DNA of 37,677 nucleotides from Pinguiococcus pyrenoidosus (lineage: Eukaryota > Sar > Pinguiophyceae > Pinguiochrysidales > Pinguiochrysidaceae): contig JAAMXY010001178.1 in NCBI GenBank assembly GCA_019677205.1, positions 1 through 37,677 of the forward strand, in the 5' to 3' direction. The translations under genes were made by a program, and so were the position numbers. Position 1 is the first letter of the stretch; every line of letters starts with the position of its first letter. This document shows positions 35,501 through 37,677 of this stretch, in pieces. Below the pieces are notes generated by a model, which saw nothing but the letters and a program-made list of their open reading frames with translations, ran no database searches and had not been told where the DNA came from.

Positions 35501-37677
35501 GGTTCCGTCTCCTCGCGGGGGGCGAACATCTCGGACGACTCGAGCGAGTTCATCTGTCCGCAGGGTGCTTACTGTCCAGCCGGCAGTGGCGCTCCGCAGC
35601 TTTGTCCACTCGGAACGTTCCTGTCCGCGACTGGCATGTCAGCCGAGTCCGACTGCATACCATGCCTCGACGGGAGCTACTGCGATCAGCTCGGACTGGT
35701 GCAGCCAACGGGGAACTGCTCAGAGGGGTACTACTGCCGCAGGAAGGTGACCTCGCCCACCCCGACGGATGGGTTGTCCTTCGACTCGGTGCTCAACGTG
35801 ACCACCGGTGGAGATATCTGCCCAGCAGGCTCGTTCTGCCCAGAAGGCTCCGCAGACTCACAGCCCTGCGTGGCAGGAAAGTTCGCTGACACCGCAGGCG
35901 CCGAATCTTGCCAACCGTGCCCCCAAGGATTCTTCTGCCCCGCTGGCACGGCGAACTACTCCGTCAATCCATGTCCGGCTGGATACTACTGCCCCGAGAA
36001 CACGACGGCCATGGCGGAGAATCCCTGCCCTCCAGGAAAATTTTCGGGGGCCACGATGATGACGGCTTTCTCGGCGTGCCAGGACGCTCCCGGAGGCACG
36101 TATGTCTCCGGCGAGGCGAGCACTCAGGTCACGGGCTACTGCTACGAGGGCTTCTACTGCACCGGCGGCGAGTCGACGCCATCGCCGGCGAACGCAACAT
36201 CCACTGGCGGACCGTGCGTGATTGGCGAGTACTGCCCGAACGGCACCGTCTCTGCCCTGCCCTGCCCAGGCGGGTACTACTGCGAGGACAACAGTGGGAA
36301 ACTGACGGGACTATGCGATGCAGGCTACTACTGCAGGAATGGGTCGTATCTTTCTCAGCCAGTCGGCTTCCCAGACACGATCGGGGACGTCTGCCCCCCC
36401 GGCCGGTACTGTCCGTCTGGCTCTGACACGCCCACGTCGTGTCCACCAGGGACCTTCCTCTTGGTTTCAGGCGGCGAATCCCTCGGCGATTGCCTCACCT
36501 GTCCAGGAGGAAAGCAATGCCCGTACTTTGCCACTGCTTCGCTGTCCTTGGACTGTCCAGGAGGCTACTACTGCCCGAATGGAACGGCGAACGCGACCCT
36601 CGTCTGTCCGCCTGGCAACAGGTGCCCCGTTGCTTCTCAAGACCCGGTAGATTGCGAAGCAGGAAGCTATCAGTCAGCCTCGGGCCAAGTGAGCTGTCTC
36701 ACGTGTCGGGAGGGCTTCTATTGTCCGAACGAAGCGACGTCCGAGATTGACTGCCCGGCTGGCTACTTCTGTCCGAACGGCACGGGCATCGGAACCGCCA
36801 ACCCATGTCCCGCGGGGACCTTCGGCAACGGAAGTGGCCTCACAGCGGAAGCCGACTGTGAGGATTGTCCGGGCGGATACTACTGTGGACAAACGGCTCT
36901 GACCAGCGTGTCCGGCGCATGCAGCGCAGGATACTACTGTGGCGGCGGGGCGGCGACCAGTTCGCCGGATGCGCTGGCTCCGGTGGACTCCTACCTCGGT
37001 GAGACCTGTGTGACCCGCGCAAACTCGTCCTTTGTCAACGACGTTTGCCCCCATGGGCACTTCTGTCCCGAAGGAAGCTCTGCGCCTTCGCCGTGTGACC
37101 CTGGAACGTATCAGCCAACGTTTGGGGCAGGCAATTCATCGCAGTGCCTGGTCTGTGATGCGGGCTTCTACTGCCCGGATCGGGGTATGCACAACTCATC
37201 TGTGTATCCGTGCACGGCCGGATACTACTGCGTGAACGGGACAATCACGCCCACCAATGCCTGCACTGTTGGGAATCATTGCCCTGAGCAAAGCCATGAG
37301 ATGGTGCAGTGCCCCGCTGGAACATACCAGGATCAAACCGCTCAAGCTGATTGCAAAACCTGTCCTGCTGGGTTGTACTGCGAGCTGGGGACATACAACC
37401 CAGCCGAGTGCCCAAGGGGATACTACTGCCCTGCTGGGTCGTCCGCTTCATCGGACTTCCCCTGCCCAGAAGGGACGTTCAACAACTTGACGGCCCAAAA
37501 CAGCTCAGGCTCGTGTCTCGAATGCCCGAGCGGAGCCTTCTGCGCCGGGACCGCGAACAGCGACGACCTCGGCACCTGCTCGGAAGGCTTCTACTGCATC
37601 TCTGGTGCAACCGTCGCTACGCCGGACGTTTGCGTGGACGTGGGGTACATCGGTACGGTCAACACCTCGGTCTGTGC
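29543..37677 (+). CDS. Giant GCC2/GCC3 (ephrin-receptor-like) cysteine-rich repeat protein, 5' part
   Basis: From ATG 29543 the frame stays open to the right edge, 2711 codons, with no intron or stop. I read the frame at 29.9, 30.3, 33.0, 36.0 and 37.5 kb and it is consistent throughout. A hydrophobic segment at residues 67-85 (LLCACLLTVLSADLSFAA) leads into endless cysteine repeats. Up to about 32.3 kb the unit is near 32 residues (C.PGSYSLGNASACISCPAG..C). Beyond that the units are longer and mostly of the CPAGYYCP.G type, with C..C pairs every 15-20 residues and many N-X-S/T sites. GCC2/GCC3 repeats form disulfide-stapled rods in large surface proteins of algae and other protists. Functional C-terminal domains (membrane helices, lectin, kinase) would lie beyond the window. 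The start is uncertain: a normal signal peptide would need a missing first exon. Confidence 0.85.
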   Translation, partial: MANSPLIDPLRNVQQGLRRKAACKEHLKLETKAGWIPEEAHRKPLHERRRGLESGPQSLHGSPLTRLLCACLLTVLSADLSFAATSPLDSLWGGASKAHRRLSTCSSCNPGTFFDEDCSDVGCQRCSPGAYCSGGCDAPSLCPPGTYNPSFNATDSSACALCPNGTYSSLNGSETCSVCPAGFECISPATEPSPCAPGSYSLGNASACISCPAGSSCASSAAAPEACGSGTYSLDGWAACLKCPAGHSCLTPNLAPASCSEGTYSAGGTSACRDCEAGRYVNETGAVECNECPGGFACTDVAGDPSECAAGDFSVEGSGECERCPQGTYSLAAASVCSSCPSGSFCPVPSTLPEPCANTSASAGGVVTACSLCSVGTYSSADRTSCLACPAGFECSSLVLGPQACASGTYSTGGIVAACEPCPAGSQCNDSSRAPTHCEPGTYSSAMSSECQDCPAGHECLIASQAPQVCSSGYYSLAGSGLCRLCEAGLACSDATSAPVACPAGKYSEPGAVSCKDCPIGMECPAAERPPSGCSAGTFSLGNATSCTACPAGYECPSVSANGTVCDPGFYSLGSSQSCTACPRGAFCPSRSSAPAACLPGTFSLGYQSTCSSCEAGYACPTTMDSIRVPCEPGTYSVGAQAACTVCEAGNYCPNSTLSSSYACADGTFSVEGQSECSPCPPGFACSTTDGTSIVPCSPGSFSEGGNSTCTVCPAGFECGDTAQALVVACAAGYYALAGSTSCTMCPPGYECPDATVEPTTVCAAGTFSAGGQASCISCPAGVACPSQTSDTTYLCSPGFYSLLGEASCTPCPAGSFCDSTETSPQLCPDGTFSPESSANCTQCPSGSQCSGGATEPTQCLQGTYSGAGNASCSACSAGYICYPGSTSPQPANQQCPVGTYCETPGTVVSCPDGKYGTKAGGVSELDACDDCPAGYTCDQGTYVGSTASTVMLCEEGYYCPAGSSLATRVACSAGTHNPDVGATSSSACLSCSSGTYCPAGSAHEIVCPSGAYCVGGTAGYTVCPAGTYGVEPGYHSASQCHNCTRGHYCDGSTIVSPQTQCPTGTYQPYLSASSSAACIPCPASFYCPNTAMASYETYVCPQGYFCPISSSSGTANPCAAGTYGDDLGLTAQSECVDCPAGKYCPASGTASGGWTDCPMGYYCPEGSSATEDCPAGTYGNVTDLSAAVHCATCPAGSYCVAASVEPSNVCNAGHYCPRGTQSSTEFPCPAGTFTSRTDLKDSVECTACSPGYYCPSGSSSETPCPAGTYADDEGSQSAGGASSTFPACITCPAGYSCPSPSVEPVECGVGYYSADFASSCSTCEAGHYCASNITTESAMYAGGGSWANGEDLAGECFNGTFCPSGTSVIPSIATHACPVGQYCPSATAAPIDCPAGSYNPNTGHDEESDCLSVPAGYYVSSVGAANFSDRCAPGYYCPEGSTTAFEFPCPERYYRTDEGAGTVNDCSLCPSGSYCGNATVNPTVCTEGSYCVTGVSSPEPCPVGTFGNTTGVRRVEDCRDCTPGFYCATPGLTAPTGPCSAGYYCLEGSDTPAPGDADEIIGGLCPPGGYCPEGSSAPENCPSGTWNNFTGASSSSDCASCPPGYYCAGSNNPFPTGLCDAGYFCTGGSSTSAPPTDFATAGHYAPEGSSYMIPCSPGEYQQESRQDSCLQCLAGFYCQNFTTINPTQCPEGSYCPTGSLSPTPCPKGTYNPDLQRSELAECQSVPKGYYVSETGVDCDLATIQAGSCGGAGGPCAAGYFCNVSSEEPSPIDQTYGDECPVGHYCPAAAPNPEPCPIGTMMNSTRNDGEIFSAIYTGLSVQVFCDPCEAGYACNDTGISEPEHLCDAGYWCLLGAAQTKPVCGTSNCTYGECPAGHYCVAGSSAPVPCADGEYMNDTLAEECDPCLPGFYCPGSAQTSFIDCPEGHYCPSGTGASIPKCPKGTYSNQTNLDEESDCVQCPSGAFCSAEGLFQPDGVCEAGFYCSLGSVSSRGANISDDSSEFICPQGAYCPAGSGAPQLCPLGTFLSATGMSAESDCIPCLDGSYCDQLGLVQPTGNCSEGYYCRRKVTSPTPTDGLSFDSVLNVTTGGDICPAGSFCPEGSADSQPCVAGKFADTAGAESCQPCPQGFFCPAGTANYSVNPCPAGYYCPENTTAMAENPCPPGKFSGATMMTAFSACQDAPGGTYVSGEASTQVTGYCYEGFYCTGGESTPSPANATSTGGPCVIGEYCPNGTVSALPCPGGYYCEDNSGKLTGLCDAGYYCRNGSYLSQPVGFPDTIGDVCPPGRYCPSGSDTPTSCPPGTFLLVSGGESLGDCLTCPGGKQCPYFATASLSLDCPGGYYCPNGTANATLVCPPGNRCPVASQDPVDCEAGSYQSASGQVSCLTCREGFYCPNEATSEIDCPAGYFCPNGTGIGTANPCPAGTFGNGSGLTAEADCEDCPGGYYCGQTALTSVSGACSAGYYCGGGAATSSPDALAPVDSYLGETCVTRANSSFVNDVCPHGHFCPEGSSAPSPCDPGTYQPTFGAGNSSQCLVCDAGFYCPDRGMHNSSVYPCTAGYYCVNGTITPTNACTVGNHCPEQSHEMVQCPAGTYQDQTAQADCKTCPAGLYCELGTYNPAECPRGYYCPAGSSASSDFPCPEGTFNNLTAQNSSGSCLECPSGAFCAGTANSDDLGTCSEGFYCISGATVATPDVCVDVGYIGTVNTSVC

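Noticed and set aside
29787-37490. Many 60-210-codon frames on both strands across the cysteine-repeat region
   Set aside because: All are other-phase shadows of the single open frame that starts at 29543; they owe their length to the repeat periodicity.
1-37677. tRNA, rRNA, CRISPR array, insertion sequence or retroelement
   Set aside because: I found no cloverleaf with A/B boxes, no spaced direct repeats, no terminal inverted repeats and no transposase or reverse-transcriptase motifs while reading both strands; small RNAs without such signatures could be missed.

Overview
The window is nuclear DNA of a eukaryotic microalga or related protist, not of a prokaryote. Genes are split by short GT-AG introns (about 53-285 nt, mostly 60-110), they lie close together on both strands, and the DNA is visibly GC-rich with many small G/C-rich satellites. 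One gene (17352-18294) begins with a signal peptide ending ALA|F followed by a transit-like stretch, the mark of plastids of secondary red-algal origin (stramenopiles, cryptophytes, haptophytes, chromerids). The APTAAP/TPSP linkers in the nuclease gene are common in stramenopile secreted proteins, so a photosynthetic stramenopile is my first guess, but I cannot fix the group. Mitochondrial complex I and Cpn10 genes show a normal respiratory nucleus-encoded set.

Left part (1-9.5 kb): the 3' end of an NDP-kinase-like gene (+); an acyl-protein-thioesterase-type hydrolase (-) with coding-like sequence beyond its stop; a guanidinoacetate/arginine methyltransferase-like gene (+), divergent from the hydrolase; two unrecognised reading frames (+); an Asp/Lys-rich, probably nucleolar protein (-); the complex I subunit NDUFS5 (+); and an unrecognised six- or seven-exon gene (-).

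Middle (9.5-18.7 kb): RFC1, the large subunit of the DNA clamp loader (-), divergent from mitochondrial chaperonin 10 (+) across a promoter holding a perfect 26-bp palindrome; a C2-domain protein (-) divergent from a WD40 protein (+), again with a perfect palindrome (18 bp) between them; a tiny secreted eight-cysteine peptide (-); and a plastid-targeted membrane protein (+).

Right part (18.7-37.7 kb): a 1786-codon intronless ORF (-) with an EF-hand-like helical region; a five-exon gene (+) for a surface-anchored endonuclease I with two tandem copies of an extra domain, a Thr-Pro stalk and a C-terminal membrane anchor; a DUF1295 membrane reductase-like gene (-); and, from 29543 to the right edge, one uninterrupted frame of more than 2700 codons made of cysteine-rich GCC2/GCC3 (ephrin-receptor-like) repeats.

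There is no operon logic. The recurring layout is head-to-head gene pairs with shared promoters (2.1-2.5, 6.8-7.3, 11.9-12.3, 14.0-14.5, 16.3-17.4, 24.0-24.7, 29.1-29.5 kb). All exon boundaries given here were derived by hand from reading-frame continuity, splice consensus and family alignment from memory; none is supported by transcript data.
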